A stretch of 64,000 bases of DNA from Halomonas sp. (GCF_017515565.1 NZ_JAFWFN010000038.1:30254-94253); one strand, 5' to 3'. Counted from the stretch's first letter, positions 35,757 to 44,726 are shown. Numbers and translations: made by a program. Notes: generated by a model from the letters alone, not told the origin.

Positions 35757-36917
35757 ATGGCTGGTTTATGCTCGAGTCTTATGGAGTATACTTACTCAAA
35801 TAGTTCTCAAATGTGCACTGAGAAAAATAGATATCTGATTGATTTAGGCGCAATTAGGCATAACTATAGGGAGCTTAGAAAGGCGCTTCCTAACAGCGTA
35901 AAGATATATGCATGTTTGAAAAGGAATGCATATGGCTGTGGATCTATAGCTGTTGCAAAGGCTCTTTCTCTCGAAGGAGCTGATGGGTTTGCTACTTCTA
36001 CTCTATCTGATGCGGTAGATATGCGTAATTCTGGTATTGATGTACCGATATTGCTTTATCCTGGTGCGCCTCCTACTGCTTACGAAAAAATCGAAAGACT
36101 TAATTTAACAATAACAATTTCTAGTTTGGAAGAGCTTAATTGTTGGCGTGAATTAATGAAAAATGTACGCGCCTTTATAAAGGTTGATGTGGGATTTTTA
36201 CGTTCTGGAGCTACGCCTAATCAAGTAATCGAACTAATTAGTTTCGCATCATCGCTCCCTGATGTGAGTATTGAAGGTATTTATGGGCACCTTAGTGAAT
36301 TGAAAATATCTGAAGAATATGCATTTGAACAACTGGAACGCTTTCAAGATATAATATGTAATATTGAGTCTAAGGGGATTAGACCGCCAGTTGTAATGCT
36401 ATCCAGCACAAAAGGAGTTGTTTCTTATCCTGAAATGGATTTTGATGCTGTTAATCCTGGTGTTTTATTTGTAGGTGTTTCTGATGCAGAGTATCCCCGA
36501 CGGAACATTAAGCTAAAGCCAGCGTTAAAGGAGATATCAGCTCATTTAGTATCTGTAAAAAAAGTAGATGAATCACTTGGATTGATTCCCGAAATTAAAG
36601 GCTATAAGAAAAATATGATTATCGGTGTGATTGGGTTTGGAACAGGGGATGGGTTTCCAGAAATCCCACCTTCATTTTCTGAGGTGATAGTAAATGGTTA
36701 TCGTGCCCCAATTCTTCAGCCTGCACATCTTGAGCATTTGCGTATTGATCTGACTAATATTCCAAATGCTAATTTTGGTGATCAAGTTTTGATTCTTGGG
36801 CATCAATTTGAAGAGTCAATTGGATTGGAAGATCTGGCTTCTCAATGGAGAACCAGTTTGGTGGGTCTCTACTGTCAATTGAGAGATCACGTATCTCGAA
36901 TATATGTTGATCGATAA
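35757..36917 (+). CDS. Alanine-racemase-like fold-III PLP enzyme, divergent
   Basis: A 386-residue protein of the Alr fold. The PLP lysine is K55 in ACLKRNAYGCG (canonical KANAYGHG); the barrel follows with VDVGFLRSGA, IEGIYGHLSE and NPGVLFVGVS in place of the usual VDTGMNRLG, GLMTHFA and RPGIMLYG. In the C-terminal domain, canonical GYxDG is replaced by IGFGTGDGFP, so the catalytic tyrosine supplied by the second subunit appears to be Phe, and GRxxMDQ is replaced by QPAHLEHLRIDL. It is therefore unlikely to be an ordinary alanine racemase; another amino acid or a different reaction is possible. GGAGG 7 bases upstream supports ATG 35757. The gene is AT-rich compared with the core, as are the next two, suggesting a foreign set. 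Confidence 0.7.
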   Translation: MAGLCSSLMEYTYSNSSQMCTEKNRYLIDLGAIRHNYRELRKALPNSVKIYACLKRNAYGCGSIAVAKALSLEGADGFATSTLSDAVDMRNSGIDVPILLYPGAPPTAYEKIERLNLTITISSLEELNCWRELMKNVRAFIKVDVGFLRSGATPNQVIELISFASSLPDVSIEGIYGHLSELKISEEYAFEQLERFQDIICNIESKGIRPPVVMLSSTKGVVSYPEMDFDAVNPGVLFVGVSDAEYPRRNIKLKPALKEISAHLVSVKKVDESLGLIPEIKGYKKNMIIGVIGFGTGDGFPEIPPSFSEVIVNGYRAPILQPAHLEHLRIDLTNIPNANFGDQVLILGHQFEESIGLEDLASQWRTSLVGLYCQLRDHVSRIYVDR

Positions 36918-36977
36918 ATTAATTGCTGATGGTTTCATCATTTTTAAGTCGTCAGGATTAATATTAAGGAGTTGGTT

Positions 36978-37737
36978 ATGAGTCTTTTTAAATCTGTTGG
37001 ATTGTTTTTTTGTTTTTTTGGTGAATAATTCTTTGGTGTATAGCAGTGAAAGATTTAGATTTGGAGTTGATGTTCCTTATGAGCCAATGTCATATAAGTC
37101 CCCAGATGGCGTGTTGTCTGGATTTGATATTTAATTAGGAGATGCATTATGCGAAGAGTTAGGCTTTGATTGTGAGTGGGTAGTACAAGAGTGGGATGGT
37201 CTGGTTCCGGGCTTAATGGCACGAAATTTTGACGCCATAATGTCAGCTATGACGATAACAAATGAAAGACGCCAGTCACTGCTTTTTTCAGAACCTTACT
37301 TGTCCCCGCTGTCTGCTGCCTTTTCACATTCTAACAATAATATAGCATCTATAAGTCAAGATGATATGAGAGGAGTTAATATAGGCGTGCAAAGAGGTAC
37401 TCTACAGGATAATTTTGTCACTGATATTTTCTTAAGAATTTCTAATATTAACCGCTATTCTACCGTAGATGATTTGGTTCTAGATATGCACGCAGGGCGT
37501 ATTGATGTTGCATTTCTTGACTATCCCGTAGGTAAAATAACTCTTGTTGATAGCGGTGTAAACGATTATAAACTGGTAGGTGATATGATAACTGAGCCAG
37601 AAGAGTATTTCGGAGAAGGTTTTGGAATTGCTTTTCGTTCACGCGATAATTCTTTGGTGAATGATTTCAATGAAGCTTTAATGACGATTAAGAGCAATGG
37701 GGTTTACGATGCGATATATGAGAGATATTTTAAATAG
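36978..37737 (+). pseudogene. Broken periplasmic amino-acid-binding protein (SBP_bac_3)
   Basis: ATG 36978 (AAGGAG upstream) opens a signal peptide MSLFKSVGLFFCF that hits a stop because of one extra T in a seven-T run near 37013-37019; removing one T restores LVNNSLVYS and the mature start RFRFGVDVPYEPMSYKSPDG. A second lesion, an in-frame TAA at about 37133, replaces an acidic residue in GFDI-x-LGDALCEELGF. From there the frame is open to 37737 with typical family 3 solute-binding features (WDGLVPGLMARNFDAIMSAM, FSEPY, GEGFGIAF, NGVYDAIYERYFK). The intact version would deliver an amino acid to an ABC importer; no permease is nearby. Confidence 0.85.
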
Positions 37738-38017
37738 GTTGATTTAGATGCTTTGGTAGTGTGTGGAGCAAGATTTTATTGTTAAATATATTTCCAATAT
37801 ATTATAGATATATGTCTTGTGTAACGCAAAGCTTTTATTTAGCGGATTTCATGCTCATCGCCTCTTCATCGTACGCTTATTATCAGATCTCTTAGAATCA
37901 GTGTATCGGTTTTTTTGAATTAAATGCCCAAAATATTGATTCAATAGGAGAGTGTATGTATATTTTGAATATGTTTGTACTGGTTGGTGAATTCATTTTT
38001 AGCGTAAAGGTGAGTTT
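37738..38017. other. AT-rich intergenic region before the AraC gene
   Basis: About 280 bases, strongly AT-rich, with no gene seen. It probably holds the promoter of the AraC-type gene, whose binding site AAAGGTGAG precedes ATG 38018. Confidence 0.4.
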
Positions 38018-38902
38018 ATGGCTAATATTGCAAATGCTTCAAAACCAAAGCAGGATTGTTTTTATAAAATATCAAAAGATGAAAATGCGTTTTGGGAAGG
38101 AGGGTGTGCAAGTTTGGTTTGTCGCACTGGGTTAGGGCGGCAAGAAATATCGATAACTACAGAAAGTCCGACTCTTTATTTAAATTTAAAGGGGAAGGCT
38201 GAATGTGGTGAGTATTATTTAAATGGGCGTGAAATTCCTTTTGTTATCAGAAAGCCTGGTTCATTAGTCTTCTTGCCAGCTGGTTCTACTTGGGAGGGGT
38301 GGGATGCAGGTGAGTCTACAGCCTCTTACTTGTCAATTCACTATGACGCTTCTTTTATAGAAAAGTTAAATGACGATTTTTCAAATTCTCTTGGTTTTAG
38401 GTTGATGCCAAAGTTAGGTTTTGAGCACGAAGTCATACAGCAAGCAGCAAGATGTATAGCAAATGAAGTGAACCATAAATGCGCAACGATTTCGTTAATA
38501 GCTAAAAGTTATGCTACTGCTATTATATTAGAAATTTTTCGCTATAGTAGTACTGCAGCTCAACCCACTAAGGGCGGTCTTTCCCCTACTTGTTTGTCTA
38601 AAGTTGTACGTAAAATAGAGAGTGATATCACAAAGCCAATTTTTATTGACGAACTTGCTGAAGAAGCAGGTTTAAGTAATTCACATTTTATTCGTGCTTT
38701 CAAACAATCAACGGGGTATGCGCCTTATAGTTATGTTAGCAATTGTCGCGTGGAGAATGCCAAAAACCTGTTGAAGTTAACGGCAATGTCGATCACGGAA
38801 ATTGCTTTACAATGTGGTTACTCTAGTTCAAGTCATTTTTCAAATACATTTCGGCAAAAAATGGGAACTACGCCTACGAAATACCGAATTAGTAACCGTT
38901 AA
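38018..38902 (+). CDS. AraC-family transcription regulator
   Basis: A 294-residue regulator: an N-terminal cupin-like ligand domain (YLNLKGKAECGEYYLNGREI, SLVFLPAGSTWEGWD) and a C-terminal double helix-turn-helix (about residues 195-290: FIDELAEEAGLSNSHFIRAF, KQSTGYAPYSYVSNCRVENA, SITEIALQCGYSSSSHFSNT, FRQKMGTTPTKYR), all with the conserved AraC residues. It is intact, AT-rich like the Alr-like gene before it, and may have regulated the Alr-like/binding-protein set or the exporter remnant that follows. Target unknown. Confidence 0.9.
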   Translation: MANIANASKPKQDCFYKISKDENAFWEGGCASLVCRTGLGRQEISITTESPTLYLNLKGKAECGEYYLNGREIPFVIRKPGSLVFLPAGSTWEGWDAGESTASYLSIHYDASFIEKLNDDFSNSLGFRLMPKLGFEHEVIQQAARCIANEVNHKCATISLIAKSYATAIILEIFRYSSTAAQPTKGGLSPTCLSKVVRKIESDITKPIFIDELAEEAGLSNSHFIRAFKQSTGYAPYSYVSNCRVENAKNLLKLTAMSITEIALQCGYSSSSHFSNTFRQKMGTTPTKYRISNR

Positions 38903-38978
38903 CCTCTTTGGCTATATTCTGGGTGGGTGCCAGCAGCAATACCCTGAAAGCACGTACAGAATGTGTCTTGGTATAGGT

Positions 38979-39200
38979 TTAGTAAGTGTCCACAGTGACT
39001 AGCATCGTCGCCAAAAAAGATAGCGATATCCCTACCATCGCATAGCCACTGATCGACTCTTTGCGCACTATCGAACTCAATATTACGGGAATGAGCGGAT
39101 ACAGCGATACTACTACCATACTGATCATGGGCAACTGTCTTTCCTGCGATAGCGCGTACAGCGTTACTCCAAGTGCGTTAATGCCGCCCGCTGCAGTGGC
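38979..39200 (-). pseudogene. C-terminal fragment of an EamA/DMT-family exporter
   Basis: On the minus strand the frame reads GGINALGVTLYALSQERQLP, then MISMVVVSLYPLIPVILSSIVRKE and ISGYAMVGISLSFLATMLV, the last two or three helices of an EamA transporter (the xLYP motif is typical). Upstream the frame continues to 39278 but with no membrane-protein character, and the first eight helices are missing. A remnant, convergent with the AraC gene. Confidence 0.65.
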
Positions 39201-39348
39201 GCAGGGTGGGTATCTCATGCCCATTGAGCGACAGTGCTGGAAAGATAGTAAGAGGATGGCCCTAGCCATCCAGCACACGGCAATGCCATATAAGGTGATA
39301 GTTTCTCCCTAGCTAGCTCATGAACCAAATATCAACCACAATCGGCTC

Positions 39349-39725
39349 ATGTATATCTGGGAACAGCGCAACTGGCCGCAGTTTGAGTGGATGAGCCCGC
39401 ACTGCGGCCTACGTTGGATGCCGTGCGGCTGCTTCAGGGGCGTGTGTTGGGTAAAACTGAGACGGCGCCTGGTCAGGCGGATCTGGATGTGGAGATGGAT
39501 GCGCTAATCCAGAATGCTATTCGCACCAGCGAAATCGAAGGTGAACGACTGGACGTTGGCTCCATGAGGTCTTCCATTGCTCGCCAGTTGGGATTAGCAG
39601 GCTGGTGTCTCCGCCAGAGCAAAACCGGAAGCTGATGGGCAGGTAGCACTGTTTCCGCATCTACGCGCCAGCTGGATGAACCCCTCTCCTTGAGCAGCTG
39701 TGCCTCTGGCAGCCCATGCTTTTGT
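39349..39725 (+). pseudogene. Fic family protein (DUF4172), N-terminal part, frameshifted
   Basis: ATG 39349 reads MYIWEQRNWPQFEW, then loses one base; the next frame continues DEPALRPTLDAVRLLQGRVL, then IQNAIRTSEIEGERLDVGSM and RSSIARQLGLAG, the DUF4172 region that precedes Fic domains. A further shift near 39605 leads to GLVSPPEQNRKLMG, and QLDEPLSLEQLCLWQ can still be traced to about 39725 after another shift. The matching C-terminal part lies at 41213-41734. Fic enzymes transfer AMP to target proteins; this copy cannot be functional. Confidence 0.8.
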
Positions 39726-39737
39726 CAAATTTATGCG

Positions 39738-40214
39738 TTATAAAGTTGCCGCTATAAAGAGTAACGTCAGCATCAAAAATACCGTCACATACACAAATTT
39801 GCTATTTTTCTGAGGTGCTGGACCGAAACGATTTTCGCCTTTTGTGCCTGGTAACAATAACATCAGTAATAGCATTATAGGTGTCGCGATGGGAACGAAG
39901 AAAATCAACATCCACCACCCTGTAGCATTGAAATCATTTAATCTACGTGTGCAAAATATAACTCCCATAACTGATGCAATAATTGATACAAAAATCATGA
40001 ATAGACTCAATGCCTCATGCCACCCCGTATAGTAAAGGTTCCATAAAATATTGCTAGCAGATGCTATTGCAGCCCATATTATAAAGATAAGCAGTGAATA
40101 TTTTAAAAAGCGCAATCTTCCTAATCGGCCGAGACTATTTGAAATATCCAAGCTAAGTCGTGGTTTTTTAGCTTTGCTATGGTTTAAAGCAGAAAGCTGT
40201 GAAGGTTGGTTCAT
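39738..40214 (-). CDS. DUF805 family membrane protein
   Basis: A 158-residue inner-membrane protein with DUF805 features: GRLGRLRFLKYSLLIF near the start, the signature RRLNDFNATGWWMLIFFVPIATPIMLLLMLLLPGTKGENRFGP, and a further helix at the C-terminus. Four hydrophobic segments. Function unknown; DUF805 proteins are often found in mobile or prophage regions. AAGGA 9 bases upstream favours ATG 40214 over ATG 40220. The gene lies inside the segment that separates the two halves of the Fic gene. Confidence 0.75.
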   Translation of the reverse strand: MNQPSQLSALNHSKAKKPRLSLDISNSLGRLGRLRFLKYSLLIFIIWAAIASASNILWNLYYTGWHEALSLFMIFVSIIASVMGVIFCTRRLNDFNATGWWMLIFFVPIATPIMLLLMLLLPGTKGENRFGPAPQKNSKFVYVTVFLMLTLLFIAATL

Positions 40215-40278
40215 AAACATCCTTGTTAGTAATCATATAATTCGGTGACATTTTTTAAATTTTTCTATATGTTTGCTT

Positions 40279-40923
40279 TCAATCTTGGGGTAGCATATCC
40301 GGTTCATGTTTCTTTATAAGTGCTCCTATGCGTTCCAGTCTTTTGCATCTCAAATATTGTTGCATTGTTTCATAGCACAACCATGCAAAGACAATACTTC
40401 CAAATAGCAGCAATATTGCTACAGGAAAAGAGATAAACCCCATGTTTTGAAGAGGTAAAGAGCCAAAGAACATTCCCACGGCTAAAAGATAGAAAATAAA
40501 AGAAATCCAGCGCCATTTTTCTGATACTTTGCTGTCCGGAAATTTATGAGGTTTTGTTCTTTTTTGAAACTTTTTATTTTTATAAATAACTTCTCCTTTG
40601 AGTTTCTTTAGATCTTCAAGTGTTTCTATTGCACTATCAGACTTAAATGCAAAATTCACTAGGCGGTGGTTGATTTGATAACCGCAATAAATTTTTGTTA
40701 GATATTCTAGTTTTGCCTTATTTGTAGAGTGATCAGGTTGCTCTGTATATTTTTCATGGGCTGAACACATGTTTTCAAAAATATCTAGACTGTTTTTTTG
40801 CTTTTTATATTTCCAGTCAGGTATTTGATGCAGGAAGATACGTGTCCAAGCAAATACAGCTGCAGCTATACCACTTAAAAACGTTACTATGAAAATAATA
40901 GGAGTGAGAATTTCGTTTAGCAT
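40279..40923 (-). CDS. Unknown membrane protein, 214 aa
   Basis: A protein with an N-terminal membrane segment (IIFIVTFLSGIAAAVFAWTRIFL), a Lys-rich soluble middle (about residues 38-135, YKNKKFQKRTKPHKFPDSKV) and two close membrane helices (ISFIFYLLAVGMFFGSLPL and FPVAILLLFGSIVFAWLCYE), ending in a charged tail. No family recognised. It is AT-rich and follows the same orientation as the DUF805 gene 65 bases downstream, so the two may be one unit. Position within the Fic-splitting segment marks it as acquired DNA. Confidence 0.6.
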   Translation of the reverse strand: MLNEILTPIIFIVTFLSGIAAAVFAWTRIFLHQIPDWKYKKQKNSLDIFENMCSAHEKYTEQPDHSTNKAKLEYLTKIYCGYQINHRLVNFAFKSDSAIETLEDLKKLKGEVIYKNKKFQKRTKPHKFPDSKVSEKWRWISFIFYLLAVGMFFGSLPLQNMGFISFPVAILLLFGSIVFAWLCYETMQQYLRCKRLERIGALIKKHEPDMLPQD

Positions 40924-41212
40924 TAAGGTCGACTTTTAGCTATGCGGTTAACTGCGATTAATTTTTAAATAGAAAGCTATTAAAGCTGTTGTATATCATA
41001 AATTATATTTAATTATTTTAAAAATAGAAAATAAATCTAAGTAAATATTTGAGTGTTACTTTAGTTTATTGTAAACGATTTAACCATTGCCCGTTACAAT
41101 CAATATCATTGCCACAATTGAAAGCAATATCCTCACCATACTAATCCCGCTAACCTTTTTTCTGCGTACCAGCTAATCAAAAACGAACGGTATCAGTGGT
41201 TTACGATATAGT
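40924..41212. other. AT-rich region between the unknown membrane gene and the Fic C-terminal remnant
   Basis: Nearly 290 bases with no gene seen. 40960-41080 is strongly AT-rich; composition changes to GC-rich at about 41200, close to where the Fic remnant resumes, marking the right edge of the inserted segment. Confidence 0.5.
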
Positions 41213-41734
41213 CATGATGCTGATAATGGCAATGGGCGCGTTACCCGCGCGGTGACAGATCGCGCGCTTGCCCAAGCAGAGCGGCAATCCGTTCGCATCT
41301 TTTCCTTGAGCGCGGCCATTATGGCGCGCCGCCACGCTTACTACGATCACCTTGAAAGCACCCAGAAAGGCAGTCTCGATATTACGCCTTGGCTGTTGTG
41401 GTTCCTCAATACGTTGAAAGAGGCGCTTGAGCAGGCGCTGTTAAGGATCGACCGCGTGCTAATGAAAGCCACCTTCTGGCAGCGCCATGCCACCACAGTG
41501 CTGAACGAGCGGAAAATCAAGGTGCTGAACCGTTTATTGGATACAGCGGGGGAAGAGTTTGAGCAGGGCATCAATGCGCGTAAGTACCAATCGTTGGCCA
41601 AGGTAAGTAAAGCCACCGCCACGCATGATTTGGCCGAGCTGCTGGAAAAAGGCTGCGTTTACAAGCTACCCGGCGGTGGGCGCAGTACTCGGTATTCGGT
41701 GTTACTTGGGCGAGCTACTGAAGGCGCGCTGTAA
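41213..41734 (+). pseudogene. Fic family protein, C-terminal part (from the degenerate Fic motif)
   Basis: The frame starts in a damaged Fic motif, HDADNGNGR (canonical HPFxDGNGR), and runs on as VTRAVTDRALAQAERQSVRI, then MARRHAYYDHLESTQKGSLD, ITPWLLWFLNTLKEALEQAL, and a winged-helix tail (KYQSLAKVSKATATHDLAEL, LEKGCVYKLPGGGRSTRYSV). This is the normal C-terminus of DUF4172-Fic proteins. An internal Met at 41252 could start a 160-residue protein with only the tail, but the parsimonious reading is the right half of the gene at 39349. Confidence 0.8.
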
Positions 41735-41864
41735 GTAGTGAGCTGTTTAAGAGATGGCGCGTTGCTCTTCTCAGGATAGCGAATGTGTTATGGCTAGCCT
41801 GACAATTCACCTGCATGCCATACATAATGCTGTTTTTGAATCTCTGTTATTTACGGTAATTGCC

Positions 41865-42656
41865 ATGAATATTGACTTATACCAAGTGGATGCCTTTGCC
41901 AATAAGCCTTTTGAAGGCAATCCTGCAGCGGTTTGCCCGCTGAAAGCTTGGTTGGATGATGCGCTGCTGCAGGCCATTGCAGCAGAGAATAATCTTTCCG
42001 AGACAGCATTTTTTGTTCCAACGGAGACCGGCTACCACCTGCGTTGGTTCACCCCTTCCGTGGAGGTAGACCTGTGCGGCCATGCCACGTTAGCGGCAGC
42101 ATGGGTAGTGTTTAACGCCTTGGGTGATACCGCAGAGGCGGTGGCCTTTGAAACCCGCAGCGGTGTGCTAACCGTGCGCCGTGAGGGCGACGCGCTGGCA
42201 ATGGATTTCCCCGCGAAAACGTTAGCGCCGCTGGACATGTATGCGGAGGTAGCCGCTGCCCTGGGTGGTATCGAGATTGAGGCGCTGCTGATCTCGGATG
42301 ACATTGTAGTGGTCGTTGATAATGCGAACATCATTGAGCAACTTTCACCGGATATGCAGCGGCTTAAACAGCTGCCGGGGCGGGGAGTAGCCGTCACTGC
42401 CAAAGGCGATGATGTGGACTTTGTATCCCGCTGGTTTGGCCCCAAGGTCGGCGTGGAAGAAGACCCTGTCACGGGCTCGGCCCATACCTCGCTCGCACCT
42501 TACTGGGCAACGCGTTTGGGTAAGCAAGCGCTGACTGCCCGCCAGGGTGGGGCGCGCCAAGGTGCGCTGAGCTCCGTGGTAGAAGGCGAGCGCGTGATGA
42601 TTAAAGGCCGCGTTGCGCCTTATCTAACGGGGCAAATCACGCTGCCTGCTAGCTAG
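41865..42656 (+). CDS. PhzF-family isomerase
   Basis: A 263-residue protein of the PhzF/diaminopimelate-epimerase fold. The start ATG 41865 gives the canonical MNIDLYQVDAFANKPFEGNPAAVC; the frame is open 111 bases further upstream without family sequence. The catalytic Glu is in NNLSETAFF (about residue 45); DLCGHATLAAAWV and EEDPVTGSAHTSLAPYW form the two symmetric pockets. In phenazine producers PhzF isomerises dihydro-3-hydroxyanthranilate, but most stand-alone members have other, unknown substrates; no phenazine genes are here. It sits between Fic and Hip remnants. Confidence 0.88.
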   Translation: MNIDLYQVDAFANKPFEGNPAAVCPLKAWLDDALLQAIAAENNLSETAFFVPTETGYHLRWFTPSVEVDLCGHATLAAAWVVFNALGDTAEAVAFETRSGVLTVRREGDALAMDFPAKTLAPLDMYAEVAAALGGIEIEALLISDDIVVVVDNANIIEQLSPDMQRLKQLPGRGVAVTAKGDDVDFVSRWFGPKVGVEEDPVTGSAHTSLAPYWATRLGKQALTARQGGARQGALSSVVEGERVMIKGRVAPYLTGQITLPAS

Positions 42657-42758
42657 ATACCCAAGAATTTAAGGACATGATCAGAACGTCTGCTAGCCTC
42701 ACAGAACGGTTGAGCATACGTAAGCGACTGGTGGCGGATATTCCGGCGCACTTTGACG

Positions 42759-44018
42759 CTAGCGCAGCAGGGCTAGGTTCTCGTCGATACGATATTGAAT
42801 CATGCGCAGCGTCTCACTACGGATGGCCTGCGGTAATAGACTATGGGCGATAGCGGAAAATTGGCTGGCCACCTCGCTGATGGTATCGATGATATGAAGG
42901 GCATCCTGCGCCGAGACTTCGGCTTCCTCGTCAAGCCGCAACAGCGCGGCGCGGTCGATTTCTAGTGCTTCGCCCATCACATCCATCTGGTGATAGCCGC
43001 CTGGGCCTTCGCAGAAGGTCACGTCATACGCCGGTGCCAGTTGCCACTGGCCCGTCGATGACATCAGGTAGGCGAAGTTCTTGGGGTGATCATCCCGGTT
43101 GTTGAAAGCCACGTTGAAGACGGCACGCTCGAAAGCGAAGGCCATTTCACGTACATCGTTAGTACACAGCTGAGTGGCTCGCAGGAAGTTGACGTAGTCC
43201 AACGCCCCCGGTGATTGATAGTCGGCTCCGGTGAAGGCGGCGAGGCTCTGCATGGGCACGCGCAAGCCGGTCTGGCGATCAAAACGCTGGCTGGCAAAAG
43301 CCGCTTGCCCATTGGGAAGGGTGAAATACTCAGTGTCGGGGGTGGGAATACCGCACCGCCGCAGGCATTCGGCGTAAACCGCTTCGATCGCGCACACCTC
43401 TGGGTGTTCGTCTTGGGCTGGGAACTTGACCAGCCACGCCTCAAGCCCTGGCGCGGTGGCGGTCGTGAAGCTACCGGTGTGTGTGTCGCGATAGATGAGC
43501 GCCTTGGGCTTGGCCCCTTGCGGGGAGCCGCCCACCTGCAACAACCGCTGCAGAAACGCTCCATCGTGCCCCTGAAATACGTCCTGTATATCGGCAGCCA
43601 GTTGTTCGAGCGAGAGATGCTCATGCGAGGCCAGCCCCTCGGGGGCGACAGGCTCGAAGGACATTGCGCCCATGGCGTTTCCGCCAATATAGGCCAACCG
43701 TTCCAGTGGTCCGATACGCGCCGTGTTGAGCCCCCGCCGTCTGAATAGGCGGTCCATCAACAGCATGCCCCAGCCATCGGGCAGGGCGTCATACACCGGC
43801 CCCGGCAGGCGCATTTGATGCGATGGGAAGTCCTGTCGCAATTTGGGGCCGTCCAGCGGTAGTGTGTAAGCCGAAAGCTCCAGGCCGCGTTGCTTAGCTT
43901 CATCGCTGTATTCGAACAGAATTCGAGGGCGGCCGGAGAGAGCGGTCGTGGATACCAACGAGCCCCATAGCCAGCGCTCACCCCAGCCCTCAAAGAACAC
44001 ATTGACCTGCTCAAGCAT
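42759..44018 (-). CDS. HipA-family serine/threonine kinase toxin
   Basis: A 419-residue kinase toxin. The N-terminal domain ends with LPGPVYDALPDGWGMLLMDR; the kinase part has VGGSPQGAKPKALI (glycine-rich loop), AWLVKFP, NNRDDHPKNFAYL (catalytic loop, Asp and Asn) and LAPAYDVTF (metal-binding Asp). HipA-type toxins phosphorylate targets such as glutamyl-tRNA synthetase, halting translation. I start it at ATG 44018, overlapping the antitoxin gene by 8 bases; the longer frame to 44129 lies inside the antitoxin gene. No internal lesion is seen, so the module looks functional. Confidence 0.9.
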   Translation of the reverse strand: MLEQVNVFFEGWGERWLWGSLVSTTALSGRPRILFEYSDEAKQRGLELSAYTLPLDGPKLRQDFPSHQMRLPGPVYDALPDGWGMLLMDRLFRRRGLNTARIGPLERLAYIGGNAMGAMSFEPVAPEGLASHEHLSLEQLAADIQDVFQGHDGAFLQRLLQVGGSPQGAKPKALIYRDTHTGSFTTATAPGLEAWLVKFPAQDEHPEVCAIEAVYAECLRRCGIPTPDTEYFTLPNGQAAFASQRFDRQTGLRVPMQSLAAFTGADYQSPGALDYVNFLRATQLCTNDVREMAFAFERAVFNVAFNNRDDHPKNFAYLMSSTGQWQLAPAYDVTFCEGPGGYHQMDVMGEALEIDRAALLRLDEEAEVSAQDALHIIDTISEVASQFSAIAHSLLPQAIRSETLRMIQYRIDENLALLR

Positions 44019-44325
44019 CGCGGGGCTTCCTGATCCGTTGGCGGTGGGTACTCTCTTCGTAGCGCTGAATATCGTCGATACTCTCCAGTCTGGGCAAAAA
44101 CAGTGCCTCAAGCTCCTTGGCGCGGCCAAGCACCATGGCCACGCGAACCAGATTCTCGAAGCCGACGTTACGTCCGGCTTCCAGGTTGGAGACGGTATTG
44201 GTTCCGATACCGGCGCGGCCAGCTACTTCCGATTGGGTCATTCGCTGTGCCAGCCGCTCCTTTCGCAGGCGCTCGCAGAGTCGTTTGACGATTTCGCTGG
44301 GCTTGCTGAGGCTTAAATCCAACAT
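44011..44325 (-). CDS. HipB-like XRE-family antitoxin
   Basis: A 104-residue DNA-binding antitoxin with a helix-turn-helix of the Cro/XRE type (RLRKERLAQRMTQSEVAGRA, then GIGTNTVSNLEAGRNVGFEN) and a C-terminal tail rich in Arg and Glu. It precedes and overlaps the hipA-like gene, the standard order for HipBA, and would both repress the operon and neutralise the kinase. The first codons read MLDLSLSKPSEIVKRLCERL. Confidence 0.88.
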   Translation of the reverse strand: MLDLSLSKPSEIVKRLCERLRKERLAQRMTQSEVAGRAGIGTNTVSNLEAGRNVGFENLVRVAMVLGRAKELEALFLPRLESIDDIQRYEESTHRQRIRKPRDA

Positions 44326-44587
44326 AAAGTGGATAATCGCTATTTAGGAAGGTTAATACACAAAATTATAGAATTAAGAAGAAGACCATTCAAGGTAAGT
44401 AATTCCATTATTATGTGGTTTAAGGTTCATTATAGTGTTTTAAATAACAAAATATTGGATTTATATGCGTGGAAGTTAGGGGCTGTAGACTCACCAGTAA
44501 AAGCATGTCGAGTTCATACTGAGTCACCCATTCCGAGAGGGCAACGGACGAATATCACGCTTGCTGCTAGATGTGAGGGCTGTCAAG
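44326..44587. other. AT-rich leader region upstream of hipBA
   Basis: A 98-codon open frame here (44329-44625, plus strand) has no family sequence and is not called. The region probably holds the hipBA promoter on the minus strand. Confidence 0.35.
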
Positions 44588-44710
44588 GTGGGTGCTCAAC
44601 CACTGGACTACAGTCTGTGGAATGAGCATAAGGACTACTACTTCAAAGCGATTCAAGCTGGGCGTGACGGCGTGGGGCGCTTGGTTCGGGATGTTTTGGG
44701 GACGCAATGA
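44588..44710 (+). pseudogene. C-terminal fragment resembling a Fic/Doc-type protein
   Basis: The frame reads VGAQPLDYSLWNEHKDYYFK, then AIQAGRDGVGRLVRDVLGTQ and stop. The LDYSxW...AxxAGRDG pattern resembles the end of cell-filamentation (Fic) proteins. The 41 codons have no upstream Fic domain and sit in an AT-rich stretch, so this is a remnant. Family assignment is from pattern memory only. Confidence 0.45.
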
Positions 44711-44726
44711 GGATGAGCAAATAGTC

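Noticed and set aside
42677-42852. Plus-strand frame reading IRTSASLTERLSIRKRL
   Set aside because: It runs into the 3' end of the hipA-like gene on the other strand and lacks family similarity; could be a scrap but not supportable.
44329-44625. 98-codon plus-strand frame
   Set aside because: AT-rich, no family features, lies in the hipBA control region; its end overlaps the Fic-like fragment in another frame.
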